From positions 62,001 through 126,000 of the forward strand of contig CALSRC010000002.1 in assembly GCA_943788645.1 (NCBI GenBank): a stretch of DNA of 64,000 nt, in the 5' to 3' direction. The translations under genes and the position numbers were made by a program. Position 1 is the stretch's first letter. Each line of letters begins with the position of its first letter. Source of the stretch: UA16 sp002292325 (GTDB lineage: Bacteria > Bacteroidota > Bacteroidia > Flavobacteriales_D > Sanyastnellaceae). This document shows, piece after piece, positions 1-8,009 of the stretch. Below the pieces are notes generated by a model. It ran no database searches. It saw nothing but the letters and a program-made list of their open reading frames with translations, and was not told the origin of the DNA.

Positions 1-290
1 GGCCTGCTGAGGCGGTCTCACTCGTGGATCAAACGCTGCTCTTTCGCCCAAGCTTCATCATTGGACTGGGCATGGAGCGGCGATTCACCGGCACTACCGC
101 ACTTGCGATTGGTCTGCGCTATAACATGGCGATGAGGAATCAGTACCAGGCATTCCCCGTTTATCAATCGACCTCATCGGATCAATTGTTATTCGAATTT
201 GATGAGGCTACGGGCGAGGAATTGCCGGTAACACGAGAAATGCTTGGTAAAACTGGTCAAATTGAACTTTGTGTGGGTCTGATGTTTTAA
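1..290 (+). CDS. C-terminal part of an outer-membrane beta-barrel protein (5' truncated)
   Basis: The reading frame is open from the window edge (first full codon at base 3) to TAA at 288-290, so only about 95 codons of the C-terminus are present. The visible part has alternating hydrophobic and polar stretches (for example TALAIGLRYNMAM) and ends in Phe (LCVGLMF), the terminal aromatic residue typical of outer-membrane barrels recognised by the BAM machinery. It resembles the last strands of PorT/DUF6089-type or OmpA-like small barrels of Bacteroidota, but too little is present to name the family. Its stop overlaps the next start (TAATG), which suggests co-transcription with nadE. Confidence 0.6.
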   Translation, partial: PAEAVSLVDQTLLFRPSFIIGLGMERRFTGTTALAIGLRYNMAMRNQYQAFPVYQSTSSDQLLFEFDEATGEELPVTREMLGKTGQIELCVGLMF

Positions 291-1075
291 TGAATATGGA
301 ATCCATCGCAGCCCATATTGAATCGTGGTTGAGCGCATATGCTCGGAAGGCCCAAATGAAAGGTTGGGTGGTTGGTGTGAGTGGTGGGATTGACTCCGCT
401 GTGACCTCGACCCTTTGCGCACGCACGGGTCTTCCGACTTACGTAGTTGAAATGCCAATTCATCAGCATGCTTCGCAGGTCACTCGGGCACGCAACCACA
501 TCGAGCAATTGGAAAAAGCGCACCCAAATGTTCAATCTGTTCGTGTTGACCTCACGGCAGTCTATGACGCTTTTGCGGGAGTATTGCCTCAAGGGGATGA
601 TCATTCAGGTGGATTGGCGTTGGCAAATTCGCGGGCTCGATTGCGCATGACGACCCTTTACGCCTTAGCTGCAGAGCGGAGTGTCCTCGTGGCCGGCACC
701 GGAAATAAAGTCGAGGACTTTGGGGTGGGTTTTTACACCAAGTACGGCGACGGCGGGGTGGATGTCAGCCCGATTGCGGACCTGCTGAAGACCGAGGTCT
801 TTGCCTTGGGCGCATTCTTGGGCGTTTCGGAAGACATCATCCAAGCGCCCCCAACCGATGGCCTCTGGGGGGATGATCGCACGGACGAGGATCAACTGGG
901 CGCGACCTATCCTGAATTGGAATGGGCTATGAGGCAGACCGATGAAACCAATGCGAATTGGAGTGAGCGGCAGCGTGAGGTGATGCGGACTTACAGGCGC
1001 CTCAACGCAGCCAATCAGCACAAGATGCGTCCGATTCCGGTGTGTCAAATTCCCTCGGCCCTCCGCATACCGTAA
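290..1075 (+). CDS. nadE: NH3-dependent NAD(+) synthetase NadE
   Basis: NadE catalyses the last step of NAD biosynthesis, adenylating nicotinate adenine dinucleotide and amidating it with ammonia. The P-loop-like ATP pyrophosphatase motif SGGIDS is at residues 31-36, followed by conserved stretches such as GTGNKVEDFGVGFYTKYGDGG and the late PPTDGLWGDDRTDE region. At about 261 residues it has only the synthetase domain and no glutaminase domain, so ammonia must be supplied or another protein must provide it. The ATG at 290 overlaps the upstream TAA. A second ATG at 296 is also possible, and an upstream TTG at 269 is unlikely. It converges on the minus-strand gene ending at 1098, with about 20 bases between the stops. 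Confidence 0.9.
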   Translation: MNMESIAAHIESWLSAYARKAQMKGWVVGVSGGIDSAVTSTLCARTGLPTYVVEMPIHQHASQVTRARNHIEQLEKAHPNVQSVRVDLTAVYDAFAGVLPQGDDHSGGLALANSRARLRMTTLYALAAERSVLVAGTGNKVEDFGVGFYTKYGDGGVDVSPIADLLKTEVFALGAFLGVSEDIIQAPPTDGLWGDDRTDEDQLGATYPELEWAMRQTDETNANWSERQREVMRTYRRLNAANQHKMRPIPVCQIPSALRIP

Positions 1076-1097
1076 GGTGCTATCTTCTCTTCCCTTT

Positions 1098-4007
1098 TTA
1101 GTCTTCGCTTTCCGCGATGCGAACCAGCGGACCATTCAGTTGGGAGCCATCATCGCTTGTCCAGATCAATTGGTAGTTGCCTTTTTCAAGGAACATTACG
1201 CCATGATCAGCCTCCCATTCTGCGTCTACCGCTAAGGTTTGCCAACCTCTCTGCACTGAACTGGATGGCAGAGTGGCCAGCGGAACCCCCGCAGTGTCGG
1301 CCCATTGCCATGATCCAGTCAACAATTCGTCCGAGTACAGGTCAAACGAGACTTGCACAGCCTGCGGCTCGCTCCACCCCCAGCCCTTTTTTCCCCAGTC
1401 CTCTCTCCACTCGAGGGTTAAGGTGCTGTCTGTTTGCCATCGATCTGGGAATTGTCCGGCATGGTCTACCCACGGTCCGATATCAGCGACCCATATGCTG
1501 CGGCCATGGGTTCCAATGACCAGTTCATTTTCACGTTCTTGTATGACCAAATCATGCACAGGAACTGCAGGTAAATCTGGATGCAACGTACCCCAAGATG
1601 CTCCGGCGTCCATGGAAGCATAACATCCACCGTCCGTTCCGACGAATAGCAATTGTTCCCAGTCTGCGGACTCGGCAATCGCATTGACAGGCTCAGCAGG
1701 CAATCCGCTGCCTCGCTTGGAGGGATTACGGTCGCCCAATCGGTTCCACGTGCGGCCATCGTTTTCGGTCATAAAGACGTAGGATTCGAAATGGTCCAAT
1801 CGATAGCCGTTGAGTGCAACGAATAAGCGATTTTTGTTGTGAGCACTCCATAAGACTTCACTGACCCAGAGGGTTTGCTGCTCCTTGACATTCTGGGGAA
1901 TGGGTGAAGTGAGCTGCTGCCAAGTGTATCCCCCGTCTCGGCTGATTTGGATTAAGCCATCATCGGTTCCTACGGCTATTTGAGCAAACCGCAAGGGGCT
2001 TTCGTGCAAGCTCGTGATGGTTCCGAAAGGAACATTTCCGGGGATGCCGCCTCGGGTCAAATCTTCACTCAATGTTTCCCATTTTTGGCCTTGATCAAAG
2101 GAGCGGTGAAGCCGGTTGGATGCCATATAAAGAATGTCCGATTGATGACGACTCAACCAGATGGGTGTTTGCCAGTTCCACCTCAAGGGTGTTTCGCCCA
2201 ATTTGTGTTTTGGATGGATGCCGATGTAGTCCTCTGTGTCGAGATTCTGCCGGCTATACCAGCCAAATTGAGAGCCCGAAAAGATGACTTGTGGGTCCCT
2301 TGGGTCAACTTCGATTTGCATGCCGTCTCCGCCGCCGATGGAGGTCCATGCATAATGTCCGCTTTGGTGCCACCTCGATGATTTACGGTAGCGCGACGGT
2401 CCTCGCCATGTGCCGTTGTCTTGAAGCCCACCGTAGATGTTGTAGGGTTCCGCTTGGTCGACTTCCACCGCATAGAATTGACCAACTTCGGGGCTGTTGC
2501 ATTTTGTCCAGTTTGCCCCTCCATCCCAACTGATGTTGACTCCGCCGTCGTTTCCGTTGATCAAGTGAAGTGGGTTCTGAGGATTGACCCACAAATAGTG
2601 ATGATCCGCGTGAACATTGGGTGCTCCTATCGATTTCCAATTTGCTCCGCCATCTTTGGATTCAATGAGCGGCACACCGGCGATGTATACGTGGTTCGCA
2701 TCCGAAGGATCCACTTCGATCAATCCGAAGTAATACCCATAGGTGTAGCACACATCTTCCAATGGTTCTGCGTGCGTGCGGTCCCATCCAGTGGAGTCTC
2801 CGCGGTTCCAGCGGTACACTTCAGCACCCGCGATATCAGCCTCGAATAGTGCTTTGTTGCCATCGGTTAGGTAGTGGTAGAAATCGATGGGCACAAGCGC
2901 GCCATTGGCGACATCATTCATTGCGCTTTCGGCCGTGGCGTCGTCTGGAAAGCCATTTTCATCGAGGTAAGTTTGGAGCATGGTCGTATCCAGGGCTGCA
3001 AAGAGTTTGGCGTTCATGGATTTGAAATCTTCAGCTCTGTAACCGTCATCGATTGATGCATTCGCGCTTTTATCCTTCTCACTCAGGGCTTCATCCAAAG
3101 GAGCTTGATTGTCAATCAAGGCGTAAAGGACATCCTCTTTTGCATGGTAAGCCAGTCCAATGCGTCCTGTATAGGTGGATTTTGGGAAGCCGGGCAGAGC
3201 AGATAGCTCCGTCCAATTTGCTCCTCCATCAAAGCTTTCATATACGCCGCTGCCAGATCCATTTCCGACAAAGTTCCATGCCCTCCGGGTTCGATCCCAA
3301 AGGGATGCAAAGAGATGCGATGCGTCATTGGGGTCCATGATAACATCCACCGCACCTGCATCTCCATTGTCACCGGGAGCGAACAGAATGCGGCTCCAAC
3401 TGGTCCCGCCATCTCTGGTTTTGAAGACTCCTCCGGAGTGATTTTTGGAATACAAAGGTCCCAAGGCCGCTGCGTATGCGACATCTGAATCGTTGGGGTC
3501 CAGTACAATTCGGCCGATGTGATGAGAAGCAGCTAGACCGGCGTGATTCCATGTGGTCCCTTCGTCATCGCTGATGTAAATACCTGAGCCAGCATAAGAG
3601 CTTCGGGAGCTGTTCACCTCGCCGGTACCTGCCCAAATCCGACCGCTGGGATGCACTGAAATTGCTCCCAGTGTGATGGTGAGTGCCTCGTCAAACAGCG
3701 GTTCAAAGGTCGTGCCGTGGTTTTGCGTTCGCCAAAGACCGCCAGAAGCGTATGCGACATAAAATTCCTGTCCGTTTTCGGATGTGACGGCGATGTCTGC
3801 CACCCGTCCGCTCATTACCGTTGGCCCCACGCACCGGATATCCAGCCCATAAGTCCAAGAGGATTGGTTTGCATCATTCCGCTGGTCATCAACAGCCAAC
3901 CTTTCTGCGGCGGTGGTTGGGCCAAGAGAAGTCTTGGATTTGGAGCGTTGACTCAGGGTCGCCGTGCTGAACGCCACAAGAGCAAAGAGAAGCAACAGGT
4001 TTTTCAT
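1098..4007 (-). CDS. Secreted Asp-box (BNR/VPS10-like) repeat beta-propeller protein
   Basis: A 969-residue protein with an N-terminal signal peptide (MKNLLLLFALVAFSTATLSQ). At least nine Asp-box motifs of the S-x-D-x-G-x-x-W type are visible, for example SDDEGTTW, TRDGGTSW, SFDGGANW, SKDGGANW, SWDGGANW, SFDQGQKW, SRDGGYTW, TENDGRTW and SMDAGASW. These mark sialidase/sortilin-type (VPS10) beta-propellers, and the even spacing suggests one or two large propellers. The C-terminal ~120 residues look like a separate beta domain. Annotation pipelines usually call such proteins glycosyl hydrolase or sortilin-like, but no catalytic residues are evident, so the function is unknown. No type IX sorting domain is seen. 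Its start overlaps the stop of the MazG-like gene by 4 bases (ATGA), so it is probably the last gene of a dtd-mazG unit. Confidence 0.85.
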   Translation of the reverse strand: MKNLLLLFALVAFSTATLSQRSKSKTSLGPTTAAERLAVDDQRNDANQSSWTYGLDIRCVGPTVMSGRVADIAVTSENGQEFYVAYASGGLWRTQNHGTTFEPLFDEALTITLGAISVHPSGRIWAGTGEVNSSRSSYAGSGIYISDDEGTTWNHAGLAASHHIGRIVLDPNDSDVAYAAALGPLYSKNHSGGVFKTRDGGTSWSRILFAPGDNGDAGAVDVIMDPNDASHLFASLWDRTRRAWNFVGNGSGSGVYESFDGGANWTELSALPGFPKSTYTGRIGLAYHAKEDVLYALIDNQAPLDEALSEKDKSANASIDDGYRAEDFKSMNAKLFAALDTTMLQTYLDENGFPDDATAESAMNDVANGALVPIDFYHYLTDGNKALFEADIAGAEVYRWNRGDSTGWDRTHAEPLEDVCYTYGYYFGLIEVDPSDANHVYIAGVPLIESKDGGANWKSIGAPNVHADHHYLWVNPQNPLHLINGNDGGVNISWDGGANWTKCNSPEVGQFYAVEVDQAEPYNIYGGLQDNGTWRGPSRYRKSSRWHQSGHYAWTSIGGGDGMQIEVDPRDPQVIFSGSQFGWYSRQNLDTEDYIGIHPKHKLGETPLRWNWQTPIWLSRHQSDILYMASNRLHRSFDQGQKWETLSEDLTRGGIPGNVPFGTITSLHESPLRFAQIAVGTDDGLIQISRDGGYTWQQLTSPIPQNVKEQQTLWVSEVLWSAHNKNRLFVALNGYRLDHFESYVFMTENDGRTWNRLGDRNPSKRGSGLPAEPVNAIAESADWEQLLFVGTDGGCYASMDAGASWGTLHPDLPAVPVHDLVIQERENELVIGTHGRSIWVADIGPWVDHAGQFPDRWQTDSTLTLEWREDWGKKGWGWSEPQAVQVSFDLYSDELLTGSWQWADTAGVPLATLPSSSVQRGWQTLAVDAEWEADHGVMFLEKGNYQLIWTSDDGSQLNGPLVRIAESED

Positions 4008-4342
4008 TTCAATTTCGGATTATTGGCGTGACGGTCGCTGTCGCGCAAAGTTTTCTTCGCCATGTTCTGGTGAAAGGCTTCAGTTAAATCAACACCGGTC
4101 TGATTGGCCAATGCGACCAAGACCCAAAGCACGTCGGCCATTTCGTCGGCCAAGTTGGCGTCGCGGTCGGTTGGCTTTTCGCTTTGATCTCCATAGCGAC
4201 GCGCCATGATGCGCGCCAATTCGCCAACCTCTTCAGTGAGAATCGTCATGTTTGTCAGCTCGCTGAAGTAACGCACGCCGATGGTTGTAATCCATTCATC
4301 GACTTGGGACTGAACTGATTGAAGGGTGGGGGATGCGTTCAT
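4004..4342 (-). CDS. MazG-like nucleotide pyrophosphohydrolase
   Basis: A 112-residue all-alpha NTP pyrophosphohydrolase of the MazG/dUTPase-like superfamily. The magnesium-binding pattern is clear: EEVGELAR (E-x-x-E type) followed by DEMADVLWVLVALANQTGVD (E/D-x-x-D). Such single-domain MazG proteins hydrolyse (d)NTPs to monophosphates, probably for nucleotide-pool cleaning; the substrate cannot be read from sequence. Both ends overlap neighbours by 4 bases: its ATG overlaps the TGA of dtd, and its stop overlaps the start of the Asp-box protein. This indicates translational coupling in one transcript. Confidence 0.85.
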   Translation of the reverse strand: MNASPTLQSVQSQVDEWITTIGVRYFSELTNMTILTEEVGELARIMARRYGDQSEKPTDRDANLADEMADVLWVLVALANQTGVDLTEAFHQNMAKKTLRDSDRHANNPKLK

Positions 4343-4791
4343 TCTTTGTTTTTTGTATCAATCCAAATGGTTACGGGGCCATCATTGATCAAGGCTACTT
4401 GCATATCTGCCCCAAAGACTCCAGTTGCAGCAGGTGTTGCGGTGTGGTTGTTCATAGCGCGAATAAACGCCTCATACATCGGAATTGCATGATCTGGCTT
4501 TGCTGCGTGAATGAAGCTAGGACGTGTGCCTTTCTTCGTTTTTGAGTGCAGTGTAAATTGACTTACGATGAGGACTTGGCCTTGGATGTCAATGACGGAA
4601 CGATTCATTTTGCCTTCTTGGTCACTGAAGATCCGCAGTCCGGCAATCTTTCTAGCCAACCAATCCACATCTTCATGGGTGTCGGCATCCTCCACTCCGA
4701 GAAGAACGACTAACCCTGCTTGGATGCTCCCTTGCAAGGTTTCATCGATGGTGACAGATGCTTCTTTTACACGCTGAATGACGGCTCTCAT
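4339..4791 (-). CDS. dtd: D-aminoacyl-tRNA deacylase Dtd
   Basis: Dtd hydrolyses D-aminoacyl-tRNAs (and glycyl-tRNA-Ala), recycling mischarged tRNA. The 150-residue length is typical of the family. Diagnostic sequences are the N-terminus MRAVIQRVKEASVTID, the SQFTL motif (SQFTLHSKTKKGTRPSF) and the cross-subunit Gly-cis-Pro-like motif region near NDGPVTIWIDTKN at the C-terminus. The ATG at 4791 was chosen because it gives the family N-terminus; the frame is open further upstream, but that extension resembles nothing in the family. It is divergent from purL, with 112 bases between the two starts, and heads the unit dtd-mazG-Asp-box protein. Confidence 0.93.
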   Translation of the reverse strand: MRAVIQRVKEASVTIDETLQGSIQAGLVVLLGVEDADTHEDVDWLARKIAGLRIFSDQEGKMNRSVIDIQGQVLIVSQFTLHSKTKKGTRPSFIHAAKPDHAIPMYEAFIRAMNNHTATPAATGVFGADMQVALINDGPVTIWIDTKNKE

Positions 4792-4903
4792 GTCCACGAA
4801 ATTACAACACGTGAAATACCGTTGACAAATGGTGAGTAATCGCGGGTAAAATGTGCGGGATTCCTTCGAAGAGCGATGTAATTTTGGAGCAAATTTTCGC
4901 AAG

Positions 4904-7147
4904 ATGAATGCCTCCACCGCGCCAGCTACATTGGACCAAGCCCAAGAAATGGGTTTAACTGCTGATGAATTCGAGAAAATCGCTGAAATATTGGGCCGCA
5001 CGCCCAATTTCACGGAGATGTGTATTTATTCAGTGATGTGGAGCGAGCACTGTTCCTACAAAAATTCCATCAAGTATTTGAAGACATTGCCGAAAGATGG
5101 GCCGCACATGCTCGTGAAGGCGGGGGAAGAAAACGCTGGAATCGTGGACATCGGAGATGGCCTCGGCTGTGCATTCAAAATTGAATCCCACAATCACCCA
5201 TCAGCACTTGAACCGTACCAAGGTGCGGCAACCGGCGTGGGAGGTATCAACCGGGATATTTTCACAATGGGTGCCCGTCCTATTGCCCAATTGAATAGCT
5301 TGAGATTCGGTGATTTGGAAAACCCACGCACCAAATGGCTGCTCGAAGGGGTGGTGAAGGGAATCGGAGATTATGGGAATAGTTTTGGTGTTCCCATAGT
5401 CGGAGGTGAGGTTTTTTTCGATCCGTGTTACCAAGTTAATCCGCTGGTCAATGCCATGTCCGTGGGTATATTAGAGACGGATAAGATCATCAGTGCCACC
5501 GCCTCAGGTGTGGGAAATCCGGTTTACATCGTCGGATCGGCTACAGGCAAAGACGGGATTCAAGGAGCTTCTTTCGCATCCAAGGATATCACCGCAGAGA
5601 GTGCGGATGATTTACCTGCTGTGCAGGTAGGAGATCCGTTTCAAGAGAAGCTGTTGCTTGAAGCGACCCTGGAATTGGCAGCGACGGATGCGGTGCGAGG
5701 GATGCAGGATATGGGTGCGGCGGGAATTACCTGTTCGACTTCGGAGATGTCTGCTGCCGGCGAGGTGGGGATGGACATTGATTTGGATAAAGTCCCTTTG
5801 AGGCAAAATGATATGCAACCGTTTGAGATTTTGTTGAGTGAGTCTCAGGAGCGCATGTTGGTGGTGGTGGATAAGGGTCAAGAGGCACTTGTAGAGGGCA
5901 TTTTTGATAAATGGGATTTGCACGCAGCGTGCATCGGAGTGGTAACCGAGGGCAACCAGATTCGCTTCTATAAGGACCAAGCATTGGTCGCAGAAGTACC
6001 GGCGGATACGCTGGTGTTGGGCGGTGGTGCTCCTGTTTACGACCGAGAATTTCGGGAGCCAGCGTGGTATGCCGAGGCGCAGGCTTGGGATGCTACAACG
6101 GTTCCTGTCCCAAGCATTGAAGAGGCCAAAGACATCGCAGAGCAAATGATTCAGTTGCCCAATATTGCTTCTAAGAAATGGGTTTGGGAGCAATACGACA
6201 GCATGGTGGGTACCATCAATCGCAGCACAAATCGTCCCTCAGATGCGGGTGTGGTGACTGTTCGTGGCACGAAAAAGGCGTTAGCGCTGACGGTCGACTG
6301 CAATGCACGTTATGTCGAGATGGATCCGGAGGTGGGCACTGCGATTGCAGTGGCTGAAGCTGCACGTAACATCAGTTGTTCCGGCGGTGTACCCAGTGCG
6401 ATAACGAACTGTCTCAATTTCGGAAATCCGTACAATCCAGAAGTGTATTGGCAATTTGTGAAGGCTACCGAAGGCATGGGGCGGGCTTGTCGCCATTTTA
6501 ATACGCCTGTCACGGGTGGAAATGTAAGTTTCTACAATCAATCTGGGCAGCCTGATGGATCAGCAGTGGCTGTGTTTCCAACGCCAACGATTGGGATGGT
6601 GGGGGTGATCGAAAACAAAGACGACCACATGACCTTGAACTTCAAGGAGAAAGGGGAATTGATCTTTCTCATAGGTGAGGTGACCAATTGCATCAATGCC
6701 TCTGAATACCTCAGCAGCATTGCCCAAGTCGATCGCTCACCTGCACCTCATTTCGATTTGGAGGCTGAGGCAAAGGTCCAAGGCTGTGTGCGCAAGGCCA
6801 TTGAGCGCGGATGCTTAGAGGCTGCCCACGATGTTGCGGATGGCGGCCTATTTGTGAGCCTGCTCGAGATGGCCATGCCGAATCAACTGGGCTTTGATTT
6901 GGTGACGGATGATGAAATTCGGTTGGATGCCTTTTTGTTTGGAGAAGGCCAAGGACGTATTGTCGTGAGTTGCCAAGAAAACCAGCAGGATCGCTTGCTC
7001 GATGTGATTGAGGAATTTGATGTTCCAATTGTTTTGTTGGGCCATGTGACCAAAGGCAAAATCATGGTAGATAACACCCACTTCGGCTTTTGCGAGGAAT
7101 GGCGAAATACCTTTGATAATGCCTTGGAAGAAGAGTTGATGGGTTAA
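4904..7147 (+). CDS. purL: Phosphoribosylformylglycinamidine synthase subunit PurL (small type)
   Basis: PurL converts FGAR to FGAM in purine biosynthesis using ATP and ammonia delivered by PurQ. At 747 residues it is the small form that works with separate PurS and PurQ subunits, neither of which is in this window. The catalytic histidine region SEHCSYKNS is present (His49), followed by the substrate/ATP-binding stretch IESHNHPSALEPYQGAATGVGG and the later repeats GMQDMGAAGITCSTSEM and AHDVADGGLF typical of the duplicated AIRS-like domains. The ATG at 4904 fits the family N-terminus better than an upstream alternative at 4853. A short gap separates it from the PASTA gene, so they may be co-transcribed. 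Confidence 0.95.
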   Translation: MNASTAPATLDQAQEMGLTADEFEKIAEILGRTPNFTEMCIYSVMWSEHCSYKNSIKYLKTLPKDGPHMLVKAGEENAGIVDIGDGLGCAFKIESHNHPSALEPYQGAATGVGGINRDIFTMGARPIAQLNSLRFGDLENPRTKWLLEGVVKGIGDYGNSFGVPIVGGEVFFDPCYQVNPLVNAMSVGILETDKIISATASGVGNPVYIVGSATGKDGIQGASFASKDITAESADDLPAVQVGDPFQEKLLLEATLELAATDAVRGMQDMGAAGITCSTSEMSAAGEVGMDIDLDKVPLRQNDMQPFEILLSESQERMLVVVDKGQEALVEGIFDKWDLHAACIGVVTEGNQIRFYKDQALVAEVPADTLVLGGGAPVYDREFREPAWYAEAQAWDATTVPVPSIEEAKDIAEQMIQLPNIASKKWVWEQYDSMVGTINRSTNRPSDAGVVTVRGTKKALALTVDCNARYVEMDPEVGTAIAVAEAARNISCSGGVPSAITNCLNFGNPYNPEVYWQFVKATEGMGRACRHFNTPVTGGNVSFYNQSGQPDGSAVAVFPTPTIGMVGVIENKDDHMTLNFKEKGELIFLIGEVTNCINASEYLSSIAQVDRSPAPHFDLEAEAKVQGCVRKAIERGCLEAAHDVADGGLFVSLLEMAMPNQLGFDLVTDDEIRLDAFLFGEGQGRIVVSCQENQQDRLLDVIEEFDVPIVLLGHVTKGKIMVDNTHFGFCEEWRNTFDNALEEELMG

Positions 7148-7204
7148 CTTGGGCGTGATGTGCACGCGGCATACCAAATTCATGATACAAACGTTGACTT
7201 CGGC

Positions 7205-8005
7205 ATGAAGCAGTGGTTTCGTTTCATTTTTAGTCGAGCGTTTGTTCGCACAGTGCTGCGCCTTGGCTTGGTCTGGGTCATCTTGCTCGGTGCAGTTTGG
7301 ATGTATTTGAAGGTTTACACCCAACCCGGAGCGACGAGAACAATGCCGGCATTGAAGGGCCTGACCTTGATAGAGGCTCAGCTCAGTCTGGAAGCGGAGG
7401 GATTAATCCCCATTCATTTGGATAGTATTTACAGTCGAAAAGGGCGTGCGTTTGAGGTGATTGAGCAGGTGCCACCGGCTGATTCACAAATCAAAACCGG
7501 AAGACGCGTTTATCTGACAACTTATCGGAGCACACCTCCATTTGAATCGCTGGATATCACAGAAGGCCAAGATATGGGGATTGCCAAGATACTATTGGTC
7601 AACAAGGGATTTGAAGTGGAGGAAAAGTTCGAGCCGAACATCGCATTGGTGGGACGTGTAATTCGAATGGAAACGGCAAAAGGACGTGTGTTAGCAGCTT
7701 CGGATCGTTTGCCCAAGGGCACTTCGGTTTGGCTGGTTTCTGGGACGACTACGCAGGATTTGGTGGGTGTACCGGATATCCGGGGCTTGAACCTAGAAGA
7801 GGCTCGGAAATCATTAACAGAAGCTCAGTTGAGTTTGGGTTTGGTAGAATACACGGCATCCGTAGAAGATGGCTCGGATTCGCTCAAAGCGAAGGTCATT
7901 GAGCAACATTTGCGCCCAACTTCGAATCGAGTTGTTCCGGCTGGCACAGAATTGGATTTGCTATTGGGTCTGCGATGGGATCGCGGTCGAAATGAAATTG
8001 ATTAA
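7205..8005 (+). CDS. PASTA-domain membrane protein
   Basis: A 266-residue protein with a short cytoplasmic N-terminus, one transmembrane helix (about residues 14-36, VLRLGLVWVILLGAVWMYL) and a periplasmic part made of PASTA repeats. The repeats are recognisable from phrases such as MPALKGLTLIEAQLSLEAEGL, SLDITEGQDMGIAKILLVNKG and VPDIRGLNLEEARKSLTEAQL, giving three domains at roughly 45-110, 110-180 and 185-260. PASTA domains bind muropeptides or occur in penicillin-binding proteins and Ser/Thr kinases; here there is no enzymatic domain. In Bacteroidota such genes commonly sit between ddl and rluD-type genes, and an rluD-like gene follows here. The start at ATG 7205 is chosen because the upstream extension is not family-like. 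Confidence 0.85.
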   Translation: MKQWFRFIFSRAFVRTVLRLGLVWVILLGAVWMYLKVYTQPGATRTMPALKGLTLIEAQLSLEAEGLIPIHLDSIYSRKGRAFEVIEQVPPADSQIKTGRRVYLTTYRSTPPFESLDITEGQDMGIAKILLVNKGFEVEEKFEPNIALVGRVIRMETAKGRVLAASDRLPKGTSVWLVSGTTTQDLVGVPDIRGLNLEEARKSLTEAQLSLGLVEYTASVEDGSDSLKAKVIEQHLRPTSNRVVPAGTELDLLLGLRWDRGRNEID

Positions 8006-8009
8006 TGGA

